Origin: Aliidiomarina iranensis
GTDB lineage: Bacteria; Pseudomonadota; Gammaproteobacteria; Enterobacterales; Alteromonadaceae
Direction of reading: 5' to 3'
NCBI RefSeq assembly: GCF_003987135.1
Contig: NZ_PIPJ01000002.1
Location: 186,001 to 250,000, forward strand
DNA length: 64,000 bases
In this document: positions 41,163 to 49,391 of the stretch, piece after piece
How the letters are laid out: the number at the start of each line of letters is the position of its first letter
Numbering within the stretch: the stretch's first letter is position 1
Notes under the pieces: model-generated
What the model saw: only the letters and a program-made list of their open reading frames with translations
Told to the model about the DNA's origin: nothing
Database searches by the model: none
Position numbers and translations under genes: made by a program

Positions 41163-41678
41163 ATGTTAGCAAATCACGGCATGAGTTGTATTCTTTTTAC
41201 GCGTAGTGTTCACAAAACCACCTATTTTGTTGTTTTTTGTTTTTTTCTTCTGGCTGGGTGTAGCACAGAAGAATCAACCACGCAGGTGGGCCAACTATGT
41301 GCAATGCAGGATAAGTATGAAGATGCTGATACTACTGGTACTCAGCTGAGCCGCGAATGTAGTTTCAATACAGGTTTTGGCCCGGTTGAACTACGTAGCT
41401 CGGATCCGTTAATGACAGTTGAACAGCCCATATCAATGCATTTACGTACACCTTTGGAAACGGTAATTGTAGCCAGTGAGATCACTGGTTTGAGTATGTA
41501 TATGGGAAGAATTCCTGTTGTTTGGCAACCAATCACAGCTAACTTATGGCAAGCTGACATATACCTTGGAGCTTGCACTGATCCTGATATGCTTTGGCAG
41601 TTAGAGATTAGCATTGCTCATGCAACTAAATTGGATGACGTGGAACAAGTAAATATTTCATTTCAATCACAATGGTAG
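41163..41678 (+). CDS. Putative lipoprotein divergent from ccoN
   Basis: 171 residues. A signal peptide with hydrophobic core TYFVVFCFFLL ends in the lipobox LLAGC, so C33 would be lipidated. The mature part, about 140 residues, is predicted soluble and beta-rich, with cysteines at CAMQ, ECSF and GACTDP. No family is recognised. GGAG lies 9 bases before the ATG. Its place next to ccoN suggests a link to respiration or copper, but this is only positional. Confidence 0.8.
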   Translation: MLANHGMSCILFTRSVHKTTYFVVFCFFLLAGCSTEESTTQVGQLCAMQDKYEDADTTGTQLSRECSFNTGFGPVELRSSDPLMTVEQPISMHLRTPLETVIVASEITGLSMYMGRIPVVWQPITANLWQADIYLGACTDPDMLWQLEISIAHATKLDDVEQVNISFQSQW

Positions 41679-41743
41679 TTGTGTCCAGCATCTAGCAGGT
41701 TTGCTACTATACTAGTGTTTTCAGCGCTTATGGAGTGGTTATT

Positions 41744-42682
41744 ATGTCATCGCTAAAGCAAGGCTCGATGTCAAAAGAAAAGGAATTACCAGCATTACCA
41801 CTAATGCTGTTGCGTGCTGTACCCACAATGATTCGTAGGCAAGCGCCTGCAGAACCAAATGATTTACAATTTAGTTTTCGTGCTGAGGCCTTTGATCGGG
41901 AGCACCTTGAACGTTACAAACGCACTTTTTCAGGGTTCCAAAGCGCGGTGCCTTTAACGTACTTTTATTTATTGGCCCAAAGAGCGCACTTGGCGGCAAT
42001 GCTGAATCCAGAGTTTCCTTGGCCAATTTTAGGTATGGTGCACGTGGCTAACGCCATGGTGTATCACAGCGCTCCGAAACTGAACCAGGGCTTTTTTCTT
42101 AACGTTAGTATTGAAATGCCGGAGCGTGCGGGAACTCGAAAACGAGTGCGGCCTATCTATAAGGTGGCGTTTTATCAGGGCAATACACTCATTGCCGAAT
42201 GCCATAGCACCTATCAAGTAGGTGGCGGAGAGGCACCGAAAGTAGGGCGCCGTAGAGAATTAGCTGCTCCCGACCTACAAGGGTATACATGTGCCGAACT
42301 TTGGCAACTTGGTAGCGAAACCGGCCGTTCATACGCGCAACTTTCGGGTGATTACAATCCGATACATTTACACCCTTGGCTATCCCGTTGGTTTGGATTT
42401 TCTCGGCCGATTATTCACGGTATGTATTCCGTAGCGCAAGCGCAAGCCGACATCGAATCGGGGCTATCCGCTCCGTTATTGGCTATGGATATAACATTCC
42501 GCCGCCCACTAATTTTGCCAGCAAATGCTGCTCTACACTATCTGCACAATGCCAGCTCGCAAGACACAAATAGTGGGATGAAATTAGAGCAGGGGCAGGT
42601 TATGGTAACTGATGCTCTAGGCCAAAAAGTGTATCTTGATGGTGAGTATGGTGTTTCTAATGACTTTAACTTTAAATCATGA
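41744..42682 (+). CDS. MaoC-like (R)-specific enoyl-CoA hydratase/dehydratase domain protein
   Basis: 312 residues with a double hot-dog layout. The C-terminal half carries the hydratase 2 motif, with the catalytic Asp/His in LSGDYNPIHLH followed by FSRPIIHGM. Such proteins hydrate trans-2-enoyl-CoA or handle acyl-CoA thioesters. The ATG at 41744 has GGAG 8 bases upstream; the GTG at 41735 is too close to that site. No polyhydroxyalkanoate or beta-oxidation genes lie nearby. Confidence 0.85.
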   Translation: MSSLKQGSMSKEKELPALPLMLLRAVPTMIRRQAPAEPNDLQFSFRAEAFDREHLERYKRTFSGFQSAVPLTYFYLLAQRAHLAAMLNPEFPWPILGMVHVANAMVYHSAPKLNQGFFLNVSIEMPERAGTRKRVRPIYKVAFYQGNTLIAECHSTYQVGGGEAPKVGRRRELAAPDLQGYTCAELWQLGSETGRSYAQLSGDYNPIHLHPWLSRWFGFSRPIIHGMYSVAQAQADIESGLSAPLLAMDITFRRPLILPANAALHYLHNASSQDTNSGMKLEQGQVMVTDALGQKVYLDGEYGVSNDFNFKS

Positions 42683-42763
42683 TGCCATAACTTAAAGTAT
42701 GTTAATTTAATTCGAGCGCATTGTTTTTATTTAGCTTATTTGAAAGCTACCAAAGGAGGCAGA

Positions 42764-43216
42764 ATGACTGCTGCAGTTATTTGGATTGTAATTGGTGTTA
42801 TTCTTATCATCACAGAGTTATTGGCAACGAGTGTAGTGGCGGTATTTTTAGGTATCGGAGCTATCGTTACCGGTGTTCTGCTGAAAATTGGCTTGATTGA
42901 GAGTACCGCTGCGCAATATTTAGTGTTTGGTGTTGTCAGCTTAACTACTTTGTTTTTAGCCCGCGGCAAGCTGCAAAGCTGGTTCAATGGTTATATCGCT
43001 AATAAAGACGAGCACGGAACTGAATTTAAAAAAGATCTTGGCGAACGCGTAACGGTTCATCAAGATTTCCATCAAGGTAGTGGCCGAGTAATTTTGAATG
43101 GCGTGCAATGGGACGCGCGCTCAGAAGATGAGTTAAAGAAGGGCGATGTTGCCTATGTAACGAAAAACGAAGGAATTCATTTAACCGTTACAAAAACTAA
43201 ACCATTAAATTTATAA
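42764..43216 (+). CDS. nfeD: NfeD-family membrane protein
   Basis: 150 residues: two or three membrane segments in the first 70 residues, then a soluble OB-fold-like NfeD C-terminal domain (LGERVTVHQDF, GRVILNGVQWDARS). NfeD proteins pair with stomatin-like proteins, which fits the next gene. The ATG at 42764 is preceded by AAAGGAGG; an in-frame start 24 bases upstream overlaps that site and is rejected. Confidence 0.92.
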   Translation: MTAAVIWIVIGVILIITELLATSVVAVFLGIGAIVTGVLLKIGLIESTAAQYLVFGVVSLTTLFLARGKLQSWFNGYIANKDEHGTEFKKDLGERVTVHQDFHQGSGRVILNGVQWDARSEDELKKGDVAYVTKNEGIHLTVTKTKPLNL

Positions 43217-43264
43217 GTAGCATTTATTAGTAACACTTATTAGTCACATTAAAGGAAGGCTAAA

Positions 43265-44191
43265 ATGGAAGAAATCAATATAGGTAGCATTCTCTCGATC
43301 GGTTTCGCTATCGCAGTAATCATTGTTATCGTGAAAACGGCGCGCATTGTGCCGCAACGTTCAAACTATGTCATTGAGCGTCTTGGTAAATACAGCCGTA
43401 CATTGGATTCTGGCTTTCATTTGCTGATTCCATTTATTGATAAAGTTGCGTATATACAGACACTTAAAGAAGAAGTGATTGACGTTGAAAGGCAGGCTTG
43501 TGTTACTAAAGATAACATTCAAGTAGGCATTAACGGCGTGTTGTACATTCAAGTAATCGATGCCTACAAAGCAAGTTACGGTATCAATGATTATCGCTAC
43601 GCAGCTTCACAACTAGCGCAAACCACGATGCGTTCGGTGATTGGCCAAACTGATTTGGACAAAACCTTTGAAGAACGGGCGGCGATTAACGAAGAAGTTG
43701 TAAAAGCTCTTGATGAAGCAGCATCTCCTTGGGGTATTAAAGTTCTACGCTATGAAATCTCTGATATTGAATTGCCAGCTTCGATTAAAGATGCACTAGA
43801 ACAGCAAATGCGTGCCGAACGTGAACGAAGAGCGGCAATCGCAAAATCTGAGGGTGAGCGGCAAGCCATGATCAACGTTTCTGAGGGTCAGAAACAGGAA
43901 GTGATTAACCTTTCAGAAGGTGAAAAACTGAAGCAAATCAACGAAGCAGAAGGCCGCGCGAAAGAAATTGAGCTAATCGCAGTAGCAACGGCTGAAGGTT
44001 TACAAAAGATAGCACTTGCTATTAATGAGCCTGGCGGCCGTGATGCAGTTAACTTGCGCGTTGCAGAACAATATGTAAAAGAGTTTGGAAAGTTAGCCAA
44101 AGAAACCAATACGTTAATTCTGCCAGCGGAGCTAAGCAATATTGGTGGCGCCGTAGCTGGGTTAACCGAAGTATTGAAGCAAACTAAGTAA
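43265..44191 (+). CDS. qmcA: Paraslipin/stomatin-like SPFH protein (QmcA type)
   Basis: 308 residues: one N-terminal membrane helix (about 8-25), an SPFH/band 7 domain (RIVPQRSNYVIERLGKY, VITKD-type segment VTKDNIQVGINGV) and a long coiled-coil rich in Glu, Arg and Lys (residues about 180-260). Forms inner-membrane scaffold oligomers with NfeD. AAGGA lies 10 bases before the ATG; the gene is 48 bases after nfeD and ends at a terminator. Confidence 0.93.
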   Translation: MEEINIGSILSIGFAIAVIIVIVKTARIVPQRSNYVIERLGKYSRTLDSGFHLLIPFIDKVAYIQTLKEEVIDVERQACVTKDNIQVGINGVLYIQVIDAYKASYGINDYRYAASQLAQTTMRSVIGQTDLDKTFEERAAINEEVVKALDEAASPWGIKVLRYEISDIELPASIKDALEQQMRAERERRAAIAKSEGERQAMINVSEGQKQEVINLSEGEKLKQINEAEGRAKEIELIAVATAEGLQKIALAINEPGGRDAVNLRVAEQYVKEFGKLAKETNTLILPAELSNIGGAVAGLTEVLKQTK

Positions 44192-44222
44192 GAAGTCTTA
44201 ATTATATAATCCGTCAATGTAG

Positions 44223-44255
44223 AAGCTTGCTGTGATAAAACACAGTGAGCTTTTT
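44223..44255 (+). terminator. Terminator after qmcA
   Basis: AAGCTTGCTGTG pairs over 12 bp (two G-U pairs in RNA) across a 6-base loop and is followed by TTTTT. Confidence 0.8.
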
Positions 44256-44563
44256 GTGTTTCAAGCTTTCTTTTTGATTAGATAACAAGTAGCCGTTTAT
44301 TTTGATCGTAATATCTAGCTTCTAAAGATGAGGCTTCTACTTTCTTAATTTAACATAATATACATTATGCGAATTATGATTTATAATGTTACACGATACA
44401 TCATTTCACCATAACGCTAATAGAATCGCCATCTATGCGGCTGTTGTAGTTAGTTTTTGTTTTTCGCAGTATGTTTACGCGCTATTTACGGATTGAGAAT
44501 TGTAATGGTATTGCCCATTCATTATTCTCTTTAGCAGTTTTCAACCACCCAAGGAATGAATCT
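44256..44563. other. AT-rich intergenic region with nested inverted repeats
   Basis: No gene is supported in these 308 bases. CATAAT (44354-44359) and ATTATG (44364-44369) form a perfect inverted repeat with a 4-base spacer, inside a larger TAACAT...ATGTTA pair (44351-44356 and 44386-44391). It precedes the small outer-membrane protein gene and may hold its promoter and operator. Confidence 0.5.
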
Positions 44564-45082
44564 ATGAATACGAAATCACTCAAGCACCTAATAGTTATCG
44601 CCGTGACAACCGGTACATTCGCATTATCTGCGAATGCAGTAGCCTCAGAATGGAATTATGTAGGGAGTGGCTTTTACGATTTTGGCGACGGTGGCTTTTA
44701 TTTAGAAGGCTCTACTCACGTAGCGGAGCGCCTAGTTATCAATGCGGAGATTGGTGATACTTACGATACAACTGTGCGTGTTGGTGGTAAATATCTTACC
44801 GATTTAGCTTTGGGTAATGCTCCAATGTTTGTTACAGCTGGTTATTCCGATTATTCATTCGATACCGGTGTTTATTTTGGTGCCGGGGTTAGCCTAGAAA
44901 TTGATCAGGGTATCAACTCTACCTTTGAATTATTACACGATACAGCATTGGATGGTTTCTTCCGTTTTCGCAGTGGCCTTACCTATGCACTTAGCAACGA
45001 ACTAAATTTAGCCGGTAGTTACAGCATCAATAATCGTGGTTTTGACAATGAACTTCGGTTAGGCGTTCGTTATAAGTTCTAA
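44564..45082 (+). CDS. Small outer-membrane beta-barrel protein
   Basis: 172 residues. The signal peptide has core LIVIAVTTGTFAL and a likely cleavage after SANAVA. The mature part alternates aromatic and polar residues in about eight strands and ends RLGVRYKF with a terminal phenylalanine, the C-terminal signature of outer-membrane barrels. The ATG at 44564 has AAGGA 8 bases upstream; longer in-frame starts lack a signal sequence. The function is not recognised. It is convergent with the MipA-like gene. Confidence 0.82.
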   Translation: MNTKSLKHLIVIAVTTGTFALSANAVASEWNYVGSGFYDFGDGGFYLEGSTHVAERLVINAEIGDTYDTTVRVGGKYLTDLALGNAPMFVTAGYSDYSFDTGVYFGAGVSLEIDQGINSTFELLHDTALDGFFRFRSGLTYALSNELNLAGSYSINNRGFDNELRLGVRYKF

Positions 45083-45170
45083 CTGAACCAAAAGCTCAAT
45101 GAAAAGCCCGTGACTACGAGCTAATTTATGGTAAAACGTTTAAGCTTTTTACAGAGTTTTATTAAATAAC

Positions 45171-45213
45171 AAAAAGGCCTGAATTCGATGCTTACGCGAG
45201 TTCAGGCCTTTTA
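45171..45213. terminator. Bidirectional terminator between the two outer-membrane protein genes
   Basis: AAAAGGCCTGAA and its perfect complement are separated by 17 bases that can pair further (TCG/CGA), with A and T runs outside. Confidence 0.85.
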
Positions 45214-45230
45214 AAATTCATCTAACTTGA

Positions 45231-46046
45231 TTAAAAGCGGTAACTTAATGCCAGAATAATGCTGCGAGCACTGCGACTACTCACCATCGGGCTGTTAGCA
45301 ATCGCGCTATCGCTGCGGCTAAAACTTATATTCCCCGTAACACTCAAACGTTCCGAGAACATGTAGTAGCCACCAATACCGATTTCAGGATTAATCGCAT
45401 GATCACCTGAGTATTCAGGCAACCCACTTACAGCTGATTCCGCTGCATCAACACCAAAGTAGTAACGGACATAATCCTTACTGACCACAGTAACACCAAT
45501 TTCTGGTGATAATTGCCAAGCTTGGCCGGGCTGATTCAAAGGAAAGCTATAACGCACCCGCAAACGTTGACCATCATGACGCCCTGATACATCTGTACTT
45601 AATGAGGTTGCGATACTGCCATAGCGGCTATTAAAACGATAGTTAATGCCGGCTCCAAGGCTAAATTTACGCCGATCTAGCTGTTGAATTTGTTGATTGT
45701 CGGATTCTTTTGGCTTAAAGCGAAATGGTTCGATAGCTAACACCGCAGAAAGTTCATGCGTACGACTTTGGATTAAATGTCGGCCAAAGGTTAAACCGCG
45801 GAAGTAATAATTCTCACCTTCATAACCAATAAAAGGTACCGCTATCACATCAGCGTCCATCCCCACATAGCTTGGGTTTGATGAAATCACACCAAAACCT
45901 AAGCTAAATCCAAGTGGCCGCCCCCCTACTCGTTGCTCTTCTGATTCCTGTGCAGTTGCCGCCATAGATACAGACAAACCACCCAACAGAAAGGCTGCTA
46001 AGCCAAGTGATTTAGCTCGTTTTATTCCATTGCCATCATGCCGCAT
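45231..46046 (-). CDS. MipA/OmpV-family outer-membrane protein
   Basis: 271 residues. Signal peptide (SLGLAAFLLGGLSVSMAATAQ), then a barrel with the family landmarks GFGVISSNPSYVGMDAD near the N-terminus, FLPFIGYEG-like VIAVPFIGYEG, FSLGAGINYRF, and a C-terminal ILALSYRF ending in phenylalanine. Members act as scaffolds for murein enzymes (MipA) or as porins (OmpV). I prefer the ATG at 46046, which has AAGGG about 10 bases upstream, over 46070. Confidence 0.85.
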   Translation of the reverse strand: MRHDGNGIKRAKSLGLAAFLLGGLSVSMAATAQESEEQRVGGRPLGFSLGFGVISSNPSYVGMDADVIAVPFIGYEGENYYFRGLTFGRHLIQSRTHELSAVLAIEPFRFKPKESDNQQIQQLDRRKFSLGAGINYRFNSRYGSIATSLSTDVSGRHDGQRLRVRYSFPLNQPGQAWQLSPEIGVTVVSKDYVRYYFGVDAAESAVSGLPEYSGDHAINPEIGIGGYYMFSERLSVTGNISFSRSDSAIANSPMVSSRSARSIILALSYRF

Positions 46047-46187
46047 AATTAGTTTTCCCTTGTAACTCATTACTAGTAATTTAACATCAGTGCTCGCCTA
46101 TAGTGCCCAAAATATGTATCTGATGCTATGTTCGGGTTATGCAAAAACTGTGTATTGCGTTGTTAACTATGTTTGTACTCTACCAGT

Positions 46188-46242
46188 ACCATGCCCATGC
46201 TATGCAAGTACTATGCAAATACTACACAAGTACTATACGCAA
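46188..46242 (+). repeat. Five degenerate 11-bp tandem repeats
   Basis: Units: ACCATGCCCAT, GCTATGCAAGT, ACTATGCAAAT, ACTACACAAGT, ACTATACGCAA. The 11-base period is close to one DNA helical turn. They lie about 75-130 bases before the Lon-like protease start. Confidence 0.75.
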
Positions 46243-46272
46243 CAACGCTTCACCGAGACCAAAGGATCACGT

Positions 46273-46341
46273 ATGATAGCCAATAATTTAATTCAACTTA
46301 GTGTGCCACCTCGCCATGATAGAAAAAAGCGCCTCGCGTGA
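46273..46341 (+). CDS. Possible 22-residue leader ORF overlapping the Lon-like gene
   Basis: ATG at 46273 has a good ribosome-binding site (AAAGGA, 6 bases upstream), better than any start of the protease gene. It encodes [16 protein letters not shown] followed by a basic end and stops at 46341, inside the first codons of the protease in another frame. It could couple or regulate protease translation. Whether it is translated is unknown. Confidence 0.35.
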   Translation: MIANNLIQLSVPPRHDRKKRLA

Positions 46342-48319
46342 ATTTGCTGAGCATTTAAAACTCCCCGTTACGCAATTAGTTGCATCAACGCAAGCATGGC
46401 TGAATGAGTACCCCAATGCGGTTTCCCCTAACCCATTAATAGGCCAAGAACGCGCAGTAACCGCCATTGCCCGAAGCCAGCACATAAGATCTAGTGTTTC
46501 TCACATCTTCATGGCTTTACCCTCTGGCGTTATTGTTGAAGATGTGGTTCAGCGCATGTCTAGCGAACAAGGCTGGACAACAGATTCCATGCACGATTGG
46601 GTGTATCTGGCAAATCCTGAAGATGAGCGAGCGCCAATTTGTATCAGTTTACCACCGGGAACGGCTGAAGCTGCACTTGTGGGCTTATGGGAGTATTTAG
46701 AGAAGCTTCCGGGCGAGCGCAAAGAACGCTTTAATCAGTTAACTGAAACCTATGCCTCAGCCGGCTTTCGCCATTACCTAGAGTTGGTAGCGGATAAGCT
46801 GTTCGATGATATTCCCGGATCTGAATTAGCAAGTGTAGTGATTTCTCACACCGAGCCCAAACCTTGGTATTATTGTGATCGAGTATCACAAGCGAGTTTA
46901 TTTGGGGATATTCGCTTGCAAAGCATTGAAGGCACTATAAGCGCCGAATTGCACTTAATTCGCCCTGGTGCACTTTTGCAAGCCAACGGCGGCACCTTGG
47001 TGGTGAATGCAGCAGAACTGGTAACTCAACCTGAACTCTGGCGGCAGCTTAAACATATTCTTCGTACTGGCGTTTATGAGTGGGAACAGCCAAGCACAAC
47101 TCAAGCAGCAATTCACTACGAGCCCGATCCGATTCCGGTGGATATCAAAGTTATCTTAACCGGCAGCCGGGAGCTATATAGCACGCTGCAAGATTATGAT
47201 GGTGAATTTGCCAATATCTTCCCTTATTTTGCTGAATTTAATGGCTTTTATGCCACACAAACACAACCAGTGGCGCCCTATTTCGATTTTTTAGCCTATG
47301 TTGAGAACAAAGCACGTACCCGGCCACTGGCAAAATCAGCTATATCTACATTGCTAGAAATATCAGCATGTTCCACTTCCCATCAACAGGAACTCAGCCT
47401 CGATGCTATTGCCCTGATACAGCTGCTTGAAGAAGCGGAAGTATTGGCTTCCTTAGCTGGAGAAACTGAAATTCAAGGCGAACACATTTCTAAGGCAAAT
47501 ATCGATGCTGAAAATCGTGATCGGCTTCTCGCCGAGCTAAATTGGCAATCGATTATTGAACAGCAGGTACAAATTGATACTGAAGGCACCGTTGTGGGCC
47601 AGATTAATGGCCTTACTATTGTGGGCATGGGTGGTGTTGAATTTGGTGAACCATCGCGTATTACCGCCACGGTACATTACGGTGATGGTGACATCATTGA
47701 TATTGAGCGCAAAGCCGATCTAAGTGGCAGTATTCATACTAAAGGTATCATGATTTTAACGGCTTATTTGGCTAATTTATTCGCCAAGCAAGAGCCTATG
47801 CCGCTATCGGCAACCGTAGTGTTTGAACAATCCTACCACGAAGTTGACGGTGACAGCGCATCATTGGCTGAACTCTGCTGCTTAATATCGGCATTAAGTG
47901 AAGTTGCGATAGACCAATCTATTGCGGTGACTGGTGCAATAGACCAATTCGGCAACGTGCAAGCGATTGGTGGAATTAATCAAAAAATCCAAGGATATTT
48001 TGAAATCTGCAAACGCCGTGGTTTAAGTGGCCGGCACGCAGTTATTGTGCCGAAATCGAATTTAGTAAATATTCACCTAAGCCAGGAAATCCGAGCAGCT
48101 GTGGCACAAAATCTCTTTACTGTCTATGCAGTGAGCCACACCACCGAAGCCTTTGAATTGTTAATGAATACGCCCTGTGGTGAACCTTCAAACGAAGATA
48201 AAGATGGTCTTTTCGGGCGTATTCATCAGCGCCTACAAGCAGTGATTAGCTCACAACATCAGCCGAACAAACCGTGGTGGCAACGCCTGTTTAAGAATTC
48301 TGATACAACCGAATCATAA
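46316..48319 (+). CDS. lonH: Lon-like ATP-independent or degenerate AAA protease (YcbZ/LonH type)
   Basis: 667 residues. The C-terminal third is a Lon protease domain with the catalytic serine S514 in [11 protein letters not shown] and lysine K557 in [11 protein letters not shown]. The preceding [14 protein letters not shown] and [10 protein letters not shown] resemble a degenerate AAA core. The N-terminal half has no Walker A motif that I can see, as in E. coli YcbZ. Neither the ATG at 46316 nor the GTG at 46301 has a ribosome-binding site, so a leader ORF may help. It lies directly before fabA, as in E. coli, and 109 bases separate the two. Confidence 0.9.
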   Translation: MIEKSASREFAEHLKLPVTQLVASTQAWLNEYPNAVSPNPLIGQERAVTAIARSQHIRSSVSHIFMALPSGVIVEDVVQRMSSEQGWTTDSMHDWVYLANPEDERAPICISLPPGTAEAALVGLWEYLEKLPGERKERFNQLTETYASAGFRHYLELVADKLFDDIPGSELASVVISHTEPKPWYYCDRVSQASLFGDIRLQSIEGTISAELHLIRPGALLQANGGTLVVNAAELVTQPELWRQLKHILRTGVYEWEQPSTTQAAIHYEPDPIPVDIKVILTGSRELYSTLQDYDGEFANIFPYFAEFNGFYATQTQPVAPYFDFLAYVENKARTRPLAKSAISTLLEISACSTSHQQELSLDAIALIQLLEEAEVLASLAGETEIQGEHISKANIDAENRDRLLAELNWQSIIEQQVQIDTEGTVVGQINGLTIVGMGGVEFGEPSRITATVHYGDGDIIDIERKADLSGSIHTKGIMILTAYLANLFAKQEPMPLSATVVFEQSYHEVDGDSASLAELCCLISALSEVAIDQSIAVTGAIDQFGNVQAIGGINQKIQGYFEICKRRGLSGRHAVIVPKSNLVNIHLSQEIRAAVAQNLFTVYAVSHTTEAFELLMNTPCGEPSNEDKDGLFGRIHQRLQAVISSQHQPNKPWWQRLFKNSDTTES

Positions 48320-48335
48320 TCAGCACTGTTCGGAC

Positions 48336-48364
48336 TTGTTTAGCGTACAAGTGTTCGCTAAGCT
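48336..48364 (+). promoter_or_regulatory. fabA promoter with FabR-type operator in the spacer
   Basis: TTGTTT (48336-48341) and TAAGCT (48359-48364) are 17 bases apart. Between and over them lies the palindrome TTAGCGTACA-AG-TGTTCGCTAA (48340-48361), with one mismatch in 10 paired positions. It closely resembles the AGCGTACA-N2-TGTTCGCT operators known for FabR at fabA and fabB in enterics. Binding there would block RNA polymerase. Confidence 0.8.
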
Positions 48365-48428
48365 ACCCACACTTAAAACTTTACCCTTGGTGAATATCCC
48401 GAGGGTTTTACTGCAAGGTACGTTGGAT

Positions 48429-48938
48429 ATGCAATCAAGTTATACACGAGAAGAGCTACTTGCCTGTAGCCGTGGCGAAATGTTCGGGCCGGGTAACAGC
48501 CAACTCCCCGCTCCTAACATGCTGATGATGGATCGAATTACCATTATGGATCCTGAAGGTGGCGAGCACGGATTAGGCTATATTGAAGCAGAGCTCGATA
48601 TTCACCCAGATTTGTGGTTTTTCGCCTGCCACTTTCCTGGTGATCCGGTAATGCCCGGTTGTCTTGGTTTAGATGCCCTATGGCAAACGCTTGGATTCTT
48701 TCTTGCATGTTCCGGCGGCCCAGGCCGTGGCCGCGCATTAGGGGTAGGCGAAGTGAAATTCACCGGGCAAATCTTACCAACAAACAAAAAAGTGACCTAC
48801 AAAATTCACATGAAACGTTTGGTCAAACGCCGGCTTTTCGTGGGTATTGGCGATGGCACCGTAGAGGTGGATGGGCGAACCATTTACGAAGCAACAGATC
48901 TTAAAGTTGGCCTATTTACAGATACTTCAGCGTTTTAA
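48429..48938 (+). CDS. fabA: 3-hydroxydecanoyl-ACP dehydratase/isomerase
   Basis: Dehydrates 3-hydroxydecanoyl-ACP and isomerises the product to cis-3-decenoyl-ACP, the branch point of unsaturated fatty acid synthesis. Hot-dog fold; the catalytic pair is H68 ([14 protein letters not shown]) and D82 (LGLDALWQ), matching E. coli H70 and D84. Start ATG 48429 gives 169 residues (E. coli 172); the frame further upstream covers the promoter. AAGGT lies about 10 bases upstream. Likely repressed by FabR. Confidence 0.97.
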   Translation: MQSSYTREELLACSRGEMFGPGNSQLPAPNMLMMDRITIMDPEGGEHGLGYIEAELDIHPDLWFFACHFPGDPVMPGCLGLDALWQTLGFFLACSGGPGRGRALGVGEVKFTGQILPTNKKVTYKIHMKRLVKRRLFVGIGDGTVEVDGRTIYEATDLKVGLFTDTSAF

Positions 48939-48996
48939 TCGGCTAACTGCGCTAGTACTTCGGCCACTTTATCCACGAAGTATGCTTATAAAAACA

Positions 48997-49020
48997 AAGC
49001 CCCCGTCGATACGGGGGCTT
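48997..49020. terminator. Bidirectional terminator between fabA and rmf
   Basis: Perfect 10-bp stem AAGCCCCCGT with loop CGAT between two convergent genes. Confidence 0.85.
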
Positions 49021-49043
49021 ACTATTTCGTTGTAACCGCTATT

Positions 49044-49220
49044 TTATAGTCGGAACAAGCCATCAGTTCGTGCTTCAATGGCATCACGCCAGCCACCTAG
49101 CCACTCTGAACGTACATCGCTATTTTGATAGGGGCAATTCTCTTTCGAACGCCCGGAAACACCAGCTTTAAATCCCTGAGAGTGGGCACGTTCCATGCGG
49201 TCACGTTTTTGTCTTCTCAT
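49044..49220 (-). CDS. rmf: Ribosome modulation factor
   Basis: 58 residues, highly basic, aligning with E. coli RMF (55) through KRDRMERAHSQGFKAG, GRSKENCPYQ and RSEWLGGWRDA. It dimerises 70S ribosomes into 100S in stationary phase. I chose ATG 49220: GAGG lies 8 bases upstream, while the GTG at 49226 is only 2 bases from it. It lies next to fabA, as in E. coli. Confidence 0.96.
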   Translation of the reverse strand: MRRQKRDRMERAHSQGFKAGVSGRSKENCPYQNSDVRSEWLGGWRDAIEARTDGLFRL

Positions 49221-49313
49221 TATCACTACCTCACTTGTGCGTTAATCTACCTTTGTACACGAACATTTTTGTGCTCGTACTATATGGATAGTTACAAAAT
49301 GAAGAAAGTTCAA

Positions 49314-49376
49314 TGAAAAAACCCGATTGAGAGTGCTTTTAATGATTAAAGCGCTGACAATCGGGCTGTTTTTTCA
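49314..49376. terminator. Long terminator-like hairpin between rmf and the DUF3466 gene
   Basis: CCCGATTG (49322-49329) pairs with CAATCGGG (49358-49365); inside, AGTGCTTTTAAT can pair with ATTAAAGCGCT. Runs of six A on the left and six T on the right allow termination on both strands. It would end the DUF3466 gene transcript on the minus strand. Confidence 0.75.
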
Positions 49377-49391
49377 ATAGAACAAAAAGTG

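Noticed and set aside
44351-44391. Fur or Zur box
   Set aside because: The inverted repeat is AT-rich but agrees poorly with either consensus when aligned position by position.
46090-46341. An 83-codon frame upstream of the Lon-like gene
   Set aside because: It runs through the 11-bp repeats, giving low-complexity cysteine/tyrosine sequence, and has no ribosome-binding site at its first start. Only its last 22 codons, from 46273, have a plausible start.
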